Shown here one piece after another: positions 24,724 to 33,472 of a stretch of DNA of 64,000 nucleotides; the first letter of the stretch is position 1; each line of letters starts with the position of its first letter. The notes under the pieces were generated by a model. The model had not been told where the DNA came from. It made no database searches and saw only the letters and a list, made by a program, of their open reading frames with translations. Made by a program: the position numbers and the translations under genes. Source of the DNA: DASTSN01 sp035760665 (lineage in GTDB: Bacteria; Bacteroidota; Bacteroidia; Chitinophagales; Chitinophagaceae); assembly GCA_035760665.1 (NCBI GenBank), contig DASTSN010000109.1:68783-132782 (forward strand), in the 5' to 3' direction.

Positions 24724-26286
24724 TTAGTGTTGTGTTATTGGTAAATAGTTCTGCGCGGTTTTGTTAAAAGCATCAAGCTGCTCTGCTATCCAACTGGCAT
24801 CTTTGTGTAACTCTTGTGCCATTAATTTAGCAACAAGTGGCGCTGCAGCGATTGCTGCTTTGGCATCGAGCAGCAATGCCCTTGTTCTTCTGGATAAAGC
24901 ATCTTCTACGGTCAGGCACATTTCATGGCGCACGGCCCAGGTGATTTCTGCTTTTATATAGGGTAAACCGGGGTGAATAACATTGTTCAGGTCTTTATCA
25001 TTATTCATTAACGTATGAATATGCACCTGGTCGCTGCCGTAATAATATAAGGGAGCTTCGAAATCAGTGTTTTTTTGAAATCCATGAATGGGTAAATCTT
25101 TTGTTTTGCATTCGGTAGCCCAAAGACCGGCCTTATGTACGGCAATTTCCATTACATCTTCTGCCATTTTCCGGTAGGTTGTCCATTTGCCGCCGGTAAT
25201 GGTAATGAGTTCAGACGCTGATACAGTAATCAGGTGATCCCTGGAAAGAGCTGCGGTTGTTTTGGAACCTCCTTTCACCAGGGGGCGCAAGCCGGCAAAT
25301 ACACTTTTGATATCTTCGTAACCAGGATCTTTGGTCAGGTATTTTTGAATATGATGAAGAATGAAGGCTACTTCTTCTTCCAGGGCAACCGGCTCTTCCC
25401 TCACTTCGCGGACAGGAGTGTCCGTTGTACCGACAATAATTTTTTTATGCCAGGGTACTGCGAATAAAACCCGATTGTCGTCCGTTTTTGGGATCATGAT
25501 CGCATTTGAAGAAGGCAAAAATTCCCGGTCAAGCACAATATGAACTCCCTGACTGGGAGAAATAATGCTGTCAGCACCGGGATCGTCCATGTGTAGAATG
25601 GCATCTGTAAAAATGCCGGTAGCGTTGATGACCACCTTGGCTTTTACCTCAAACTGCTTTGAATTGATTGTATCCAGGCAATTTACACCGCAAACTTTCC
25701 CGTTTTCTTTCAGCAGGTTTTGCACCGGTGCGTAATTTAAAACAACAGCTCCGTGATCAGCCGCTGTCATTGCCAGGTGAATGGCTAATCTTGCATCATC
25801 AAACTGGCCGTCGTGATAGAGAACGCCGCCCCGTAATCCTTCGGGATCAAGCGTGGGCGCCAGTGCCATCGTTTCTTCTCTGGATAAAATTTGTGAAGCA
25901 CCTAAACCCAGGCTTCCCGACATCCAGTCGTATACTTTTAATCCCAGCCCGTAGTAAGATCCTTCCCACCATTTATAGTTGGGAACAATAAAAGACTGGT
26001 TTTTGGCAAGATGCGGTGCGTTTTTTAGCAGCATACCTCTTTCTTTCAAGGCTTCCATCACCAGTTTGATATTGCCCTGTTGTAAGTATCGCACACCACC
26101 ATGCACTAATTTGGTACTCCTGGAAGAAGTGCCTTTGGCAAAATCATATTTTTCCAGCAATACCGTTTTGAGTCCGCGGGAAGCAGCGTCCACCGCAATG
26201 CCCAGGCCGGTGGCTCCCCCGCCAATAATGCAAATATCCCATTGGCTGGTGGCGGAAAGTTGCTGGATCATTTCGTCCCTGTTCAA
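24724..26286 (-). CDS. glpD: Aerobic glycerol-3-phosphate dehydrogenase
   Basis: FAD-dependent membrane-associated enzyme that oxidises glycerol-3-phosphate to DHAP and passes electrons to quinone. It is 520 residues. A Rossmann dinucleotide site IIGGGATGLGIAVDAASRG lies at about residues 20-38, followed by FAKGTSSRSTKLVHGGVRYL, the family hallmark. ITGGKWTTYRKMAED lies near residue 385. The start is a TTG at 26286 (MNRDEMIQQ), kept because family members commonly begin MNRxE; the ATG at 26271 is the alternative. It lies between glpK and glpF. No GlpR-type repressor is visible nearby. Confidence 0.94.
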   Translation of the reverse strand: MNRDEMIQQLSATSQWDICIIGGGATGLGIAVDAASRGLKTVLLEKYDFAKGTSSRSTKLVHGGVRYLQQGNIKLVMEALKERGMLLKNAPHLAKNQSFIVPNYKWWEGSYYGLGLKVYDWMSGSLGLGASQILSREETMALAPTLDPEGLRGGVLYHDGQFDDARLAIHLAMTAADHGAVVLNYAPVQNLLKENGKVCGVNCLDTINSKQFEVKAKVVINATGIFTDAILHMDDPGADSIISPSQGVHIVLDREFLPSSNAIMIPKTDDNRVLFAVPWHKKIIVGTTDTPVREVREEPVALEEEVAFILHHIQKYLTKDPGYEDIKSVFAGLRPLVKGGSKTTAALSRDHLITVSASELITITGGKWTTYRKMAEDVMEIAVHKAGLWATECKTKDLPIHGFQKNTDFEAPLYYYGSDQVHIHTLMNNDKDLNNVIHPGLPYIKAEITWAVRHEMCLTVEDALSRRTRALLLDAKAAIAAAPLVAKLMAQELHKDASWIAEQLDAFNKTAQNYLPITQH

Positions 26287-26336
26287 TCTTCGGTCCTTTT
26301 ATGTTAGGTTTAAAAAAATAGTATCATTTTCCAGGT

Positions 26337-27842
26337 CTATTTGCCGGAATTGTCTGCCCAGGCAATGCTGGCATTTACAGCCCGTTGCCAACCCTGCAAT
26401 AATTCAGCCCGTTTTTCGACTTGAATAGCTGGTTCAAAGCGTTTGTTTACCTGCCATTGCTGGCGGATATCATCAATGTTTTTCCAGTAGCCAACAGCAA
26501 GCCCGGCCAGGTAGGCGGCACCGAGAGCTGTTGTTTCTGTCACGGCTGGTTTTACCACGCTGCAACCGAGCAGGTCGCTCTGGAACTGCATGAGCTGGTT
26601 ATTAACGGTGGCGCCGCCATCCACCCGTAATTCTTTGATCTGTATACCTGCATCCGCTTCCATCGCTTTCAGTACATCATACGTTTGATAGGCAATACTG
26701 TCAAGAGCGGCCCGGGCAATATGTGCACTTGTGGTGCCGCGGGTAAGGCCAAACATCGTGCCCCTTGCGTAAGGATTCCAGTGCGGTGCCCCCAGTCCTG
26801 CAAACGCCGGGACAAGATACACACCATCTGTATCTGCTACCTGCTGTGACAGTGTTTCCACTTCGCCGGATGTGTGAATGATTTTCAGGCCATCTCTGAG
26901 CCATTGAACGACGGCGCCCGCAATGAAAACACTGCCTTCCAGCGCATATTCTACCCTGTTATCAATTTTCCAGGCTATCGTGGTCAGTAAATTATTCTTA
27001 GAAAGAATGGCGTTTTCGCCTGTATTCATCAGCATAAAGCAGCCAGTTCCGTAGGTGTTCTTTACCATACCGGGTTGAGTGCATAATTGTCCAAACAGTG
27101 CCGCTTGCTGGTCGCCGGCAATCCCTGCAAGTGGTATACGGGCATCCGGCAAAATATTTCCTGTGACACCATAAATAGCACTGGAGGGTTTCACATCTGG
27201 TAACATACCTGCTGGTATATCAAATAGCTTCAGCAGGTCATAATCCCACTCGCAGCTATGAATATTGAATAACATGGTACGGGAAGCATTGGTAATATCG
27301 GTTACGTGCAAAGCGCCGGCTGTCAGTTTCCAAAGCAGCCAGCTGTCGATGGTACCAAATGCCAGTTCTCCGTTGGTAGCTTTTTGACGGGCGCCGGGTA
27401 CATTGTCCAGTATCCATTTAGCCTTGGTGGCAGAAAAATAGGCATCGATAACAAGTCCGGTTTTTTCTGTGATGAGTGCTGAATGACCGGCTTGTTTCAG
27501 TTCGTCGCAGTAAGCCGCTGTCCTTCTGTCCTGCCATACTATAGCATTATAAATGGGCTTGCCGGTCTTACGGTCCCATATAACCGTCGTTTCCCGCTGG
27601 TTGGTTATGCCAATGCCGGCAATTTGCTTCATGGAGATATTTGCTTTGGCAACAGCTTCGGCCAACGTACCAATCTGGCTGCTCCAGATTTCCTCCGGAT
27701 CATGTTCTACCCAGCCTGGCTGAGGAAAAAGCTGTCGAAACTCTTTTTGTGCAATACTGATGATGTTTCCATACTGGTCGAACACCATACTGCGGCTGCT
27801 GGTAGTGCCCTGGTCAAGAGCGAGAATAAACTTTGCTGGCAT
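26337..27842 (-). CDS. glpK: Glycerol kinase
   Basis: Phosphorylates glycerol to sn-glycerol-3-phosphate. Length is 501 residues from ATG 27842, which opens MPAKFILALDQGTTSSRSM with the phosphate-1 ATP loop DQGTTSSR. Catalytic-region motifs GWVEHDPEEIW and TNQRETTVIWDRKTGKPIYNAIVWQDRR follow. The adenosine loop (GAVVQWLRDGL, then AFAGLGAPHWNPYARGTMFGLTRGT) is intact. First gene of the glp operon, 50 bp upstream of glpD. glpK, glpD and glpF together give glycerol uptake and entry into glycolysis. Confidence 0.96.
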   Translation of the reverse strand: MPAKFILALDQGTTSSRSMVFDQYGNIISIAQKEFRQLFPQPGWVEHDPEEIWSSQIGTLAEAVAKANISMKQIAGIGITNQRETTVIWDRKTGKPIYNAIVWQDRRTAAYCDELKQAGHSALITEKTGLVIDAYFSATKAKWILDNVPGARQKATNGELAFGTIDSWLLWKLTAGALHVTDITNASRTMLFNIHSCEWDYDLLKLFDIPAGMLPDVKPSSAIYGVTGNILPDARIPLAGIAGDQQAALFGQLCTQPGMVKNTYGTGCFMLMNTGENAILSKNNLLTTIAWKIDNRVEYALEGSVFIAGAVVQWLRDGLKIIHTSGEVETLSQQVADTDGVYLVPAFAGLGAPHWNPYARGTMFGLTRGTTSAHIARAALDSIAYQTYDVLKAMEADAGIQIKELRVDGGATVNNQLMQFQSDLLGCSVVKPAVTETTALGAAYLAGLAVGYWKNIDDIRQQWQVNKRFEPAIQVEKRAELLQGWQRAVNASIAWADNSGK

Positions 27843-27946
27843 GAATCGTTCATTAATAATTTTCAAGATGATGGGGAAATTACAGAAAAGTTTACGGAAT
27901 GCCAGAGGATTACACGACAAATGAAGTTAAGCGAAAAGAGATTTTT

Positions 27947-30436
27947 TCAAAAGCTTAATCGAAAACTTCCAAATACACCAAATTTTTGTGAGGTTTCATT
28001 CGGTAAGGGGCGTGGCAAAACTCTCCACACAAAATCAATCCGGAAAATTCTTAAGATGTTATCTACACCGGTACCCAATTCCAGAAATGTTCGGCCGTTA
28101 AGTGTTTGGAAGGTATTTCCCTGCTTAAAGTTTTCTGTATAGTTTTCACTGCTCAGGCTGCCCCACAGTGCTTTTGCATTCCAAAACTGGCGGAATTTTA
28201 ATTTACGCGTGGGGCCAAATAAACGGAAGAGGCCGCTCCCGAAATTGTGCTCAATGGTTAAACCGGCATACTGATCGCTGATGAATTCATATTTGTTCAT
28301 CGTGTTGAACGCATATTTATTGTAATAATACAGTTCATTACCGGGATGAACATCGAGGAGCATATAGGGCAAAGTACCAAAGGTTTTACCGCCATACACG
28401 TAATAACTGATGTTGCCAAACGGAGAGATATTAAAATAATCCGAAATACTGGCAGAAAGTTTTGTATAGTTATAGCTGCTTTTCAGCACTCCTGAAACGC
28501 CATGTGCAATGTATGCCTCTGCGATGGGGTAAGGGCTGCCCAGGCTGGTTCGGAAGAAATTATTTTCCAAAAATTTTTCCAGGTAGGCAAACCGTAAGCG
28601 AAGCGAAACCTCAAAGGTTGTTAATGGGCTGCCACCATTTGAAACAGGGAAAGAATCCTTGACAGGTAAATTTTTAAGAGGTGTATAGTCTTTATGTGCA
28701 AGTGCCAGTAAAGTGGAAAAGCCCGCTTTTGTTTCATGGAAAAACTCGAAACGCTTTTCTTCAATGTTGATAAACTTGATAGGGATATTTGGCTTGCGGA
28801 TAGCCAGCGCAAAGATATTATCTGACGTGACTTCGCCATAATAACTTTGCCCAAAGTCAAGATCGTTGGTATACGAACCATACAAATAGGTACGTGGATT
28901 TTTCTTTGGTAAATAAAATATTTCTGCCTTGCCTTTGAATTTCTTATCGCCGAAGCCATAGGCAAGATAGCCATGCAGCCATGTTTTTTTATTGAAATGA
29001 TGATTGGTGCCAAGGTCAAACCTTGTTCTGAATCCTTCCCAGCTGTTATAGGTAAGCCAGTTGAACCAGGGGCCAAGCTGGTAGTTGCCCACGTTCAGGT
29101 AGCCGGTGCCGATGAAATTAAGTGTATTGGTAAATCGTTTAAAAACCGGAGCGTTTGTTAACGTATCAATCATTTTGATAATGGCCCGTTCGTTGCGGTT
29201 TAATTCTTCGTGCCGGGCATTTGCCCAATAGGCTTTATCTTTTTGCTCCGCATCCGGAAGAGTGGTTGTTTCTTCCATCACTTTATTTTTGTCCAGTTCT
29301 TTAACCACAGCACTGTCGTTGACCACCACATCCCGGTAGGTAGTGGTTTTGCGCCCGATAAAGCCTGGTCGTTCTTTACCCAAGGGGGAAAAATCAGCAA
29401 CAAATTTATCTTTCGCCAGGAACCACGTGGAGTCATTGATGAGCCTGTATTCCTGAATCAGGCTAAGGTTCTCCAGAAAGTTAATATTGGCTTCCTTCCC
29501 CAGCCGCAGGTTCATTTTTTGAATGGCAAAACTGGTATCATTAACCCAGCAATCTCCTTCGAAGGTGTTTTCACCTTTCCGCCTGGGTGTAAATACAAGG
29601 TGGTAAAAACGTTTGTGATTGATAAACTGGGTATCCACCACGCGATAACGGTAATAAGCGTCGCCGTTATCACTAAGCGGGCTGACAAATCGCTTATCAA
29701 ATACCGGGATGAAGTTGTTATACACATTGATATTCTGATCCATCCCGCCAAGCAGTTTCGTTACACTTTCGTTTTTAACCCCATTAGTATTGGCGGCTTT
29801 AATTACTTCCCTGCGACGCAGGGGTTTCCGCTGGTAATAATAATTGGAAATTACTTCTGTGAGGTACGACGGAAGGTAAGGCAGACCACTTTCGGCCGTA
29901 TCAATATTGGCAGTGATCAGATCGCTAACCGGTTTTAGTGCCCTGATTTTGGCAAAGCGGTCAAATTTAATATTCTTCAGATCAACCTCCAGCTTGTTGT
30001 AAAGTTCGTACGAAAAGTTATCAAATCGGTAGCGGTCATTTTCCGGTTTGTGCTTGACGATCTTCCGCCAGAGCAGCAGCCCTTTATTAACTTTAACACG
30101 GACAGTGACGCCGTCGTTAAAAGTAGCCCGTTCCATCATCACCTCTGCCCGTACAGAATCTCTGCCTGGCGGTATATAAAGACGGAAAGGCTGGTAACCA
30201 ACACAGGTGATTTCCAAGGTATCTGCCGGCCATTTACTTAGGCTGAAGGAAAAAATACCTGCCGTATCTGTTAATTCACCTACGGTTGTATTTTTAAAAT
30301 AAACAGAAGCAAAAGGGATGCGCTCTTCACTGTGGAGATCTTTTACAACGCCAGTTATATTTTTTCGTTGTGCCTGAATCAGCAGACTGGCGAATAGCAG
30401 TCCGAAAAGCAAACTACACTTCCTGGATACTTGCAT
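27947..30436 (-). CDS. DUF5686 outer-membrane protein with CarboxypepD-like domain
   Basis: An 829-residue protein from ATG 30436. After the signal peptide (LLFGLLFASLLIQAQ) comes a carboxypeptidase-regulatory-like domain (GVVKDLHSEERIPFASVYFKN, about residues 25-105). The long DUF5686 region follows, with an N-terminal part rich in charged residues and a C-terminal beta-barrel section of alternating aromatic strands. This combination is common in Bacteroidota outer membranes and is thought to be a surface protein, but its role is unknown. It lies upstream of glpK on the same strand with 104 bp between, so it may be separately transcribed. Confidence 0.85.
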   Translation of the reverse strand: MQVSRKCSLLFGLLFASLLIQAQRKNITGVVKDLHSEERIPFASVYFKNTTVGELTDTAGIFSFSLSKWPADTLEITCVGYQPFRLYIPPGRDSVRAEVMMERATFNDGVTVRVKVNKGLLLWRKIVKHKPENDRYRFDNFSYELYNKLEVDLKNIKFDRFAKIRALKPVSDLITANIDTAESGLPYLPSYLTEVISNYYYQRKPLRRREVIKAANTNGVKNESVTKLLGGMDQNINVYNNFIPVFDKRFVSPLSDNGDAYYRYRVVDTQFINHKRFYHLVFTPRRKGENTFEGDCWVNDTSFAIQKMNLRLGKEANINFLENLSLIQEYRLINDSTWFLAKDKFVADFSPLGKERPGFIGRKTTTYRDVVVNDSAVVKELDKNKVMEETTTLPDAEQKDKAYWANARHEELNRNERAIIKMIDTLTNAPVFKRFTNTLNFIGTGYLNVGNYQLGPWFNWLTYNSWEGFRTRFDLGTNHHFNKKTWLHGYLAYGFGDKKFKGKAEIFYLPKKNPRTYLYGSYTNDLDFGQSYYGEVTSDNIFALAIRKPNIPIKFINIEEKRFEFFHETKAGFSTLLALAHKDYTPLKNLPVKDSFPVSNGGSPLTTFEVSLRLRFAYLEKFLENNFFRTSLGSPYPIAEAYIAHGVSGVLKSSYNYTKLSASISDYFNISPFGNISYYVYGGKTFGTLPYMLLDVHPGNELYYYNKYAFNTMNKYEFISDQYAGLTIEHNFGSGLFRLFGPTRKLKFRQFWNAKALWGSLSSENYTENFKQGNTFQTLNGRTFLELGTGVDNILRIFRIDFVWRVLPRPLPNETSQKFGVFGSFRLSF

Positions 30437-30518
30437 AGCTACAAGATGCAAATGTACAGCACGGCACCGAAGCCTGCAGGTTTTTCTTTTTGTTAAATAT
30501 CCGGAGAGGTAAAATAAT

Positions 30519-30549
30519 TTTGAAAAGCCGGAATTTTTTTTAAACTTTG
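30519..30549 (+). promoter_or_regulatory. Candidate promoter of the CreD-locus first gene
   Basis: TTTG at 30519-30522 and TAAACTTTG at 30541-30549 are separated by 18-19 nt, close to the Bacteroidota -33/-7 arrangement (the second box has one nt more than TAnnTTTG). The first gene starts at 30568. The -7 box lies inside an inverted repeat (see next entry). Confidence 0.5.
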
Positions 30550-30560
30550 ATTTACAAAGT
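30544..30560. promoter_or_regulatory. Putative operator, copy 1 (ACTTTG-N5-CAAAGT)
   Basis: Perfect 6-bp inverted repeat: ACTTTG at 30544-30549 and CAAAGT at 30555-30560, five-nt spacer. It overlaps the proposed -7 box. A closely similar sequence lies at 31562-31578, on the other side of the regulator gene; 22 of 29 aligned positions around the two sites agree by my count. This suggests a binding site for the winged-helix regulator encoded between them. Confidence 0.5.
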
Positions 30561-30567
30561 GCTTTTT

Positions 30568-31218
30568 ATGATAACAGAAAACCAGCATCTTGAAGCTTTA
30601 CAGGATATCAAAAAGATTATGGAGCGGTCAAGCCGCTTTCTGTCATTGAGTGGGCTGAGTGGTATTGCAGCTGGAATATTGGCACTGGCCGGTGCGTTTG
30701 CAGCGAAGAAAATTTTAGCTGCATATTATGCCAACTACAGCATCACTGGGCAATTTTCTGATGCGGCATTTCATCAGTTGAAAGTGCGATTGCTGCTGGT
30801 GGCCGCCGTCGTGCTGGGTGCTGCATTGGTTGCAGCGTTTTATTTCACCAGGCGGCGTGCCAAAAAAAATAACCTGCCGGTCTGGGACAGCAGTTCCCGT
30901 AAGTTGGTTGCCGCTTTGCTGATTCCGCTGATAGCAGGGGGTATTTTTATACTTTCCATGCTGCAGTACAGCGAATGGAGGTTTGTAGCACCCGGCTGCC
31001 TTATTTTCTACGGTCTCGCATTGGTGAATGCCAGCAAGTACACGCTGACTGATGTAAAATATCTTGGCTTGCTCGAAATCGTCCTGGGACTGGTGAATAC
31101 GCAGTTTACCACTTACGGTTTGTATTTTTGGGCAGTTGGTTTTGGTATCTTGCACATTACGTATGGCATTATCATGTGGATGAAATATGAACGCAATGAA
31201 CCACTGCGTGAAAAGTAA
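30568..31218 (+). CDS. Polytopic membrane protein of the CreD locus
   Basis: A 216-residue protein from ATG 30568 (an in-frame TTG at 30547 sits inside the operator and is rejected). It has a short cytoplasmic N-terminus (MITENQHLEALQDIKKIMERSSRF) and about six hydrophobic segments, including GIAAGILALAGAFA, LLLVAAVVLGAALVAAFYFT and LVAALLIPLIAGGIFILSML. I recognise no named family, but membrane proteins of this kind regularly precede an HTH regulator in Bacteroidota. The regulator gene follows 28 bp later. Confidence 0.7.
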   Translation: MITENQHLEALQDIKKIMERSSRFLSLSGLSGIAAGILALAGAFAAKKILAAYYANYSITGQFSDAAFHQLKVRLLLVAAVVLGAALVAAFYFTRRRAKKNNLPVWDSSSRKLVAALLIPLIAGGIFILSMLQYSEWRFVAPGCLIFYGLALVNASKYTLTDVKYLGLLEIVLGLVNTQFTTYGLYFWAVGFGILHITYGIIMWMKYERNEPLREK

Positions 31219-31246
31219 AACAGAATTGTAACGGAGTTGATTGTTT

Positions 31247-31546
31247 ATGAAGAATCCGATTATAGGTTTAAATAAAATATTTGAAAGCCGCATACGCCTG
31301 GGTGTTATGAGTACCCTGATGGTGAATGAGGAAATGAGTTTTAATGACCTGAAACAAATACTGGAGGCGACAGACGGTAACCTAGCTACACACCTGGTAA
31401 ATCTTGAAGAGAATGGTTACATTAAAGTTCACAAAGGATTTGTTGGCAGGAAGACCAATACAACTTATACCATTACGAAAGCCGGGGAAAAGGCATTTAA
31501 AGATCACATTGAGGCATTGGAAGCCATGATAAAAGGAGTGAAATAA
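31247..31546 (+). CDS. Winged-helix transcriptional regulator
   Basis: A 99-residue single-domain DNA-binding protein, from ATG 31247 (upstream TTG 31241 adds two residues). It begins NPIIGLNKIFESRIRLGVMSTLM. Its helix-turn-helix reads MSFNDLKQILEATDGNLATHLVNLEENGYIKV, in two parts, with a wing FVGRKTNTTYTITKAGEKAF. This matches the HTH_34/MarR-like family of small dimeric regulators. It lies between two copies of a similar inverted repeat and is probably autoregulated along with the CreD genes downstream; that is inference. Confidence 0.85.
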   Translation: MKNPIIGLNKIFESRIRLGVMSTLMVNEEMSFNDLKQILEATDGNLATHLVNLEENGYIKVHKGFVGRKTNTTYTITKAGEKAFKDHIEALEAMIKGVK

Positions 31547-31558
31547 TTTTTTTATAAA

Positions 31559-31579
31559 TACACTTTGTAATAAAAAGTG
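31559..31579. promoter_or_regulatory. Putative operator, copy 2, with -7-like TACACTTTG
   Basis: TACACTTTG at 31559-31567 parallels TAAACTTTG of copy 1. The inverted repeat is CACTTT at 31561-31566 and AAAGTG at 31574-31579, seven-nt spacer. It lies 21-41 bp before the next gene's ATG at 31600. No TTTG at a -33 distance is visible. A second transcription start for the small membrane genes and creD is likely here. Confidence 0.5.
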
Positions 31580-31599
31580 CTTTTAAAAATTTTAATTAA

Positions 31600-31800
31600 A
31601 TGGAGCAACGCAGACGGGTTAGTAGAATTTTAGGTACGCTGGTCGTTGGCGCTAACATACTTTTCGCAGCCTGGATCACCTGCAATGGCATTGATGAGGG
31701 ATTCAGGGGGACAGTTATCCAGTTTCTATCGAACATAGGATTGCTGTTACTGTTAGCCCTGAATACAGCACTACTAATTATCGTATCATTCAGAAACTAA
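31600..31800 (+). CDS. Small membrane protein of the CreD locus
   Basis: A 66-residue protein: a basic N-terminus (MEQRRRVSRIL) and two hydrophobic segments (GTLVVGANILFAAWITC and TVIQFLSNIGLLLLLALNTALLIIVSF). I recognise no family. It begins right after operator copy 2, and its stop codon overlaps the next gene's ATG by 1 nt (TAATG), which indicates translational coupling. Confidence 0.65.
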   Translation: MEQRRRVSRILGTLVVGANILFAAWITCNGIDEGFRGTVIQFLSNIGLLLLLALNTALLIIVSFRN

Positions 31801-32363
31801 TGTATAAATTCAGCTTTATGAAAAAACATACAATTATACAGAATGCAGCACTTGCAATGATCATTACTCTGCTTTGCGGTATTGTTTATGTTTCAGTTCA
31901 GCAATCGTACCGGATGTCGGCCAACGATCCGCAATTGCAGCTTGCGCGGGATTTGTCACTGCATCAGTCTGCCAGGCAAAATGCATTTTTCAATGATACG
32001 GTGGATATTGCAAACAGTTTAGCGGTTTTTACGGTGTTTTATGATAGAAATGGCCAACCCGTTAAAGGTTCAGGTTTTTTAGATGGAAAATTACCACAAT
32101 TACCGCCGGGTGTTTTTGATTTTGCAAATCGAAAAGGCGAAGATGCTGTTACCTGGCAATCACGCCATGGTGTAAGGGCTGCTATGGTAATAGAGCGGGT
32201 AAGCACGCCAGATGCAGGATTTGTAGCCGTGGGACGTTCATTGAAAGAGGTGGAAATACGAGAATCAAATTTGGGAAAGATTGTTTTCCTTGGGTGGCTG
32301 GCTTGCATGGGGATCCTTGTCTTAAACCTAGCATGGCAAGGTTATTCCAATGCTAACAAATAA
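31800..32363 (+). CDS. Membrane-anchored extracytoplasmic protein, CreD locus
   Basis: A 187-residue protein. The ATG at 31800 overlaps the previous stop as TAATG; ATG 31818 (MKKHTIIQNA) is an alternative. One N-terminal membrane segment (ALAMIITLLCGIVYVSV) and one near the C-terminus (IVFLGWLACMGILVLNLAW) flank an extracytoplasmic domain. Readable parts are NSLAVFTVFYDRNGQPVKGSG, then GVRAAMVIERVSTPDAGFVAVGRSL, which resembles a PAS-like sensor fold. No enzyme motif is seen. It probably takes part in the same envelope response as creD. Confidence 0.65.
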   Translation: MYKFSFMKKHTIIQNAALAMIITLLCGIVYVSVQQSYRMSANDPQLQLARDLSLHQSARQNAFFNDTVDIANSLAVFTVFYDRNGQPVKGSGFLDGKLPQLPPGVFDFANRKGEDAVTWQSRHGVRAAMVIERVSTPDAGFVAVGRSLKEVEIRESNLGKIVFLGWLACMGILVLNLAWQGYSNANK

Positions 32364-32397
32364 TATGCAGTTACTTTTTTACTGAAAAAACTCGTTC

Positions 32398-32769
32398 ATG
32401 AAAAAAACACACTCATTTTCACTCAGGGCCCGTTTTAGAAGTTTTCAATATGCTTTCCAGGGGCTGCGCAAGGCGTTTTTGACGGAACATAATTTATGGA
32501 TCCATTTTGTGGCGACAATGAGTGTCATTGCGTTATCAGTGATACTGAAAATCAGCCGCTATGAAGCAATTGCCGTTACTATCGTGTCGGGCATGGTGTG
32601 GATGGCTGAATTGTTTAATTCCGCAGTGGAAAAAATAATGGATTTTGTTTCCCCGCAAAAACATGAACAGGTAAAAATCATAAAAGATATCGCCGCCGCC
32701 GCTGTGCTGGTCACGGCCATAGCTGCCCTGGTAACAGGCCTGTTCATCTTTCTGCCCAAATTATTCTGA
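32398..32769 (+). CDS. dgkA: Diacylglycerol kinase family protein (DgkA type)
   Basis: A 123-residue three-helix membrane kinase. Characteristic segments are SFQYAFQGLRKAFLTEHNLWIH, in two parts, then MVWMAELFNSAVEKIMDFVSP and VKIIKDIAAAAVLVTAIAALV. The conserved Glu in ELFNSAVEKIMD and the Glu in FLTEHN correspond to catalytic positions of the family. In Gram-negatives it recycles diacylglycerol into phosphatidic acid; in others it acts on undecaprenol. It lies within the CreD operon, 34 bp after the previous gene. Confidence 0.9.
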   Translation: MKKTHSFSLRARFRSFQYAFQGLRKAFLTEHNLWIHFVATMSVIALSVILKISRYEAIAVTIVSGMVWMAELFNSAVEKIMDFVSPQKHEQVKIIKDIAAAAVLVTAIAALVTGLFIFLPKLF

Positions 32770-32770
32770 A

Positions 32771-33463
32771 ATGATCAACGAATTAAAACTAAATCATCCC
32801 GCAAAGAGATTATTGCCCAGGCAAACAGGCCTGGAAAATCACCTGTTATTGCTGTCATTGTTCAGTCTATGCCTGCTGGCTGTGCGACTGTTGTATTCAG
32901 ATCAGTTTCTTTATGCTTTTATGCCCTGGAACCTTTTCCTTGCATCCGTACCCTATTTTATTTCCTCCCGTTTTGTTACCCAACCTTGGGTAGCGGGCCG
33001 CCGGCTGATGTTTTTAATATGCTTTTTGATATGGCTGATTTTTATCCCAAATAGTTTTTATATCATCACCGATTTATTTCATCTGCGAGAACGTAAGGGA
33101 ATGCCAGTATGGTTCGATCTTGCCATGTTATTGTCGTTTGCCTGGGCGGGCTTACTGCTTGGTATTTTATCAGTACGTCAAATGATGGAATTGATAGAAA
33201 TTTTTTACGGAAAAAATAGAAGCAGGCTGCTCGAATATGCCATTATGGCCCTGGTAGCGTTTGGAATTTATATTGGACGCTTCCTGCGATATAACACATG
33301 GGATGTGTTTACAAATCCCTTTAGCCTTGCTGCCGATATTCTATACTTACTGGTGCACCCCTTGCGCAGCAGGAATGCCTGGGCGATGATTGGTTGTTAT
33401 TCGTTGCTGATTGCTTTAATCTATATCAGCTTTAAAAAACTGAGTGCTTATTTGAATAAATAA
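32771..33463 (+). CDS. DUF1361 membrane protein
   Basis: A 230-residue polytopic protein. The family pattern is visible: a first helix near LLLLSLFSLCLLAVRLL, then WNLFLASVPYFISSRF, IWLIFIPNSFYIITDLFHLRERKGMPVWFDLAM (in parts) and IGRFLRYNTWDVFTNPFSL. About seven hydrophobic segments. DUF1361 is of unknown function. It starts 1 bp after the dgkA stop and ends 9 bp before creD, so it is firmly in the operon. Confidence 0.88.
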   Translation: MINELKLNHPAKRLLPRQTGLENHLLLLSLFSLCLLAVRLLYSDQFLYAFMPWNLFLASVPYFISSRFVTQPWVAGRRLMFLICFLIWLIFIPNSFYIITDLFHLRERKGMPVWFDLAMLLSFAWAGLLLGILSVRQMMELIEIFYGKNRSRLLEYAIMALVAFGIYIGRFLRYNTWDVFTNPFSLAADILYLLVHPLRSRNAWAMIGCYSLLIALIYISFKKLSAYLNK

Positions 33464-33472
33464 CATACAACT

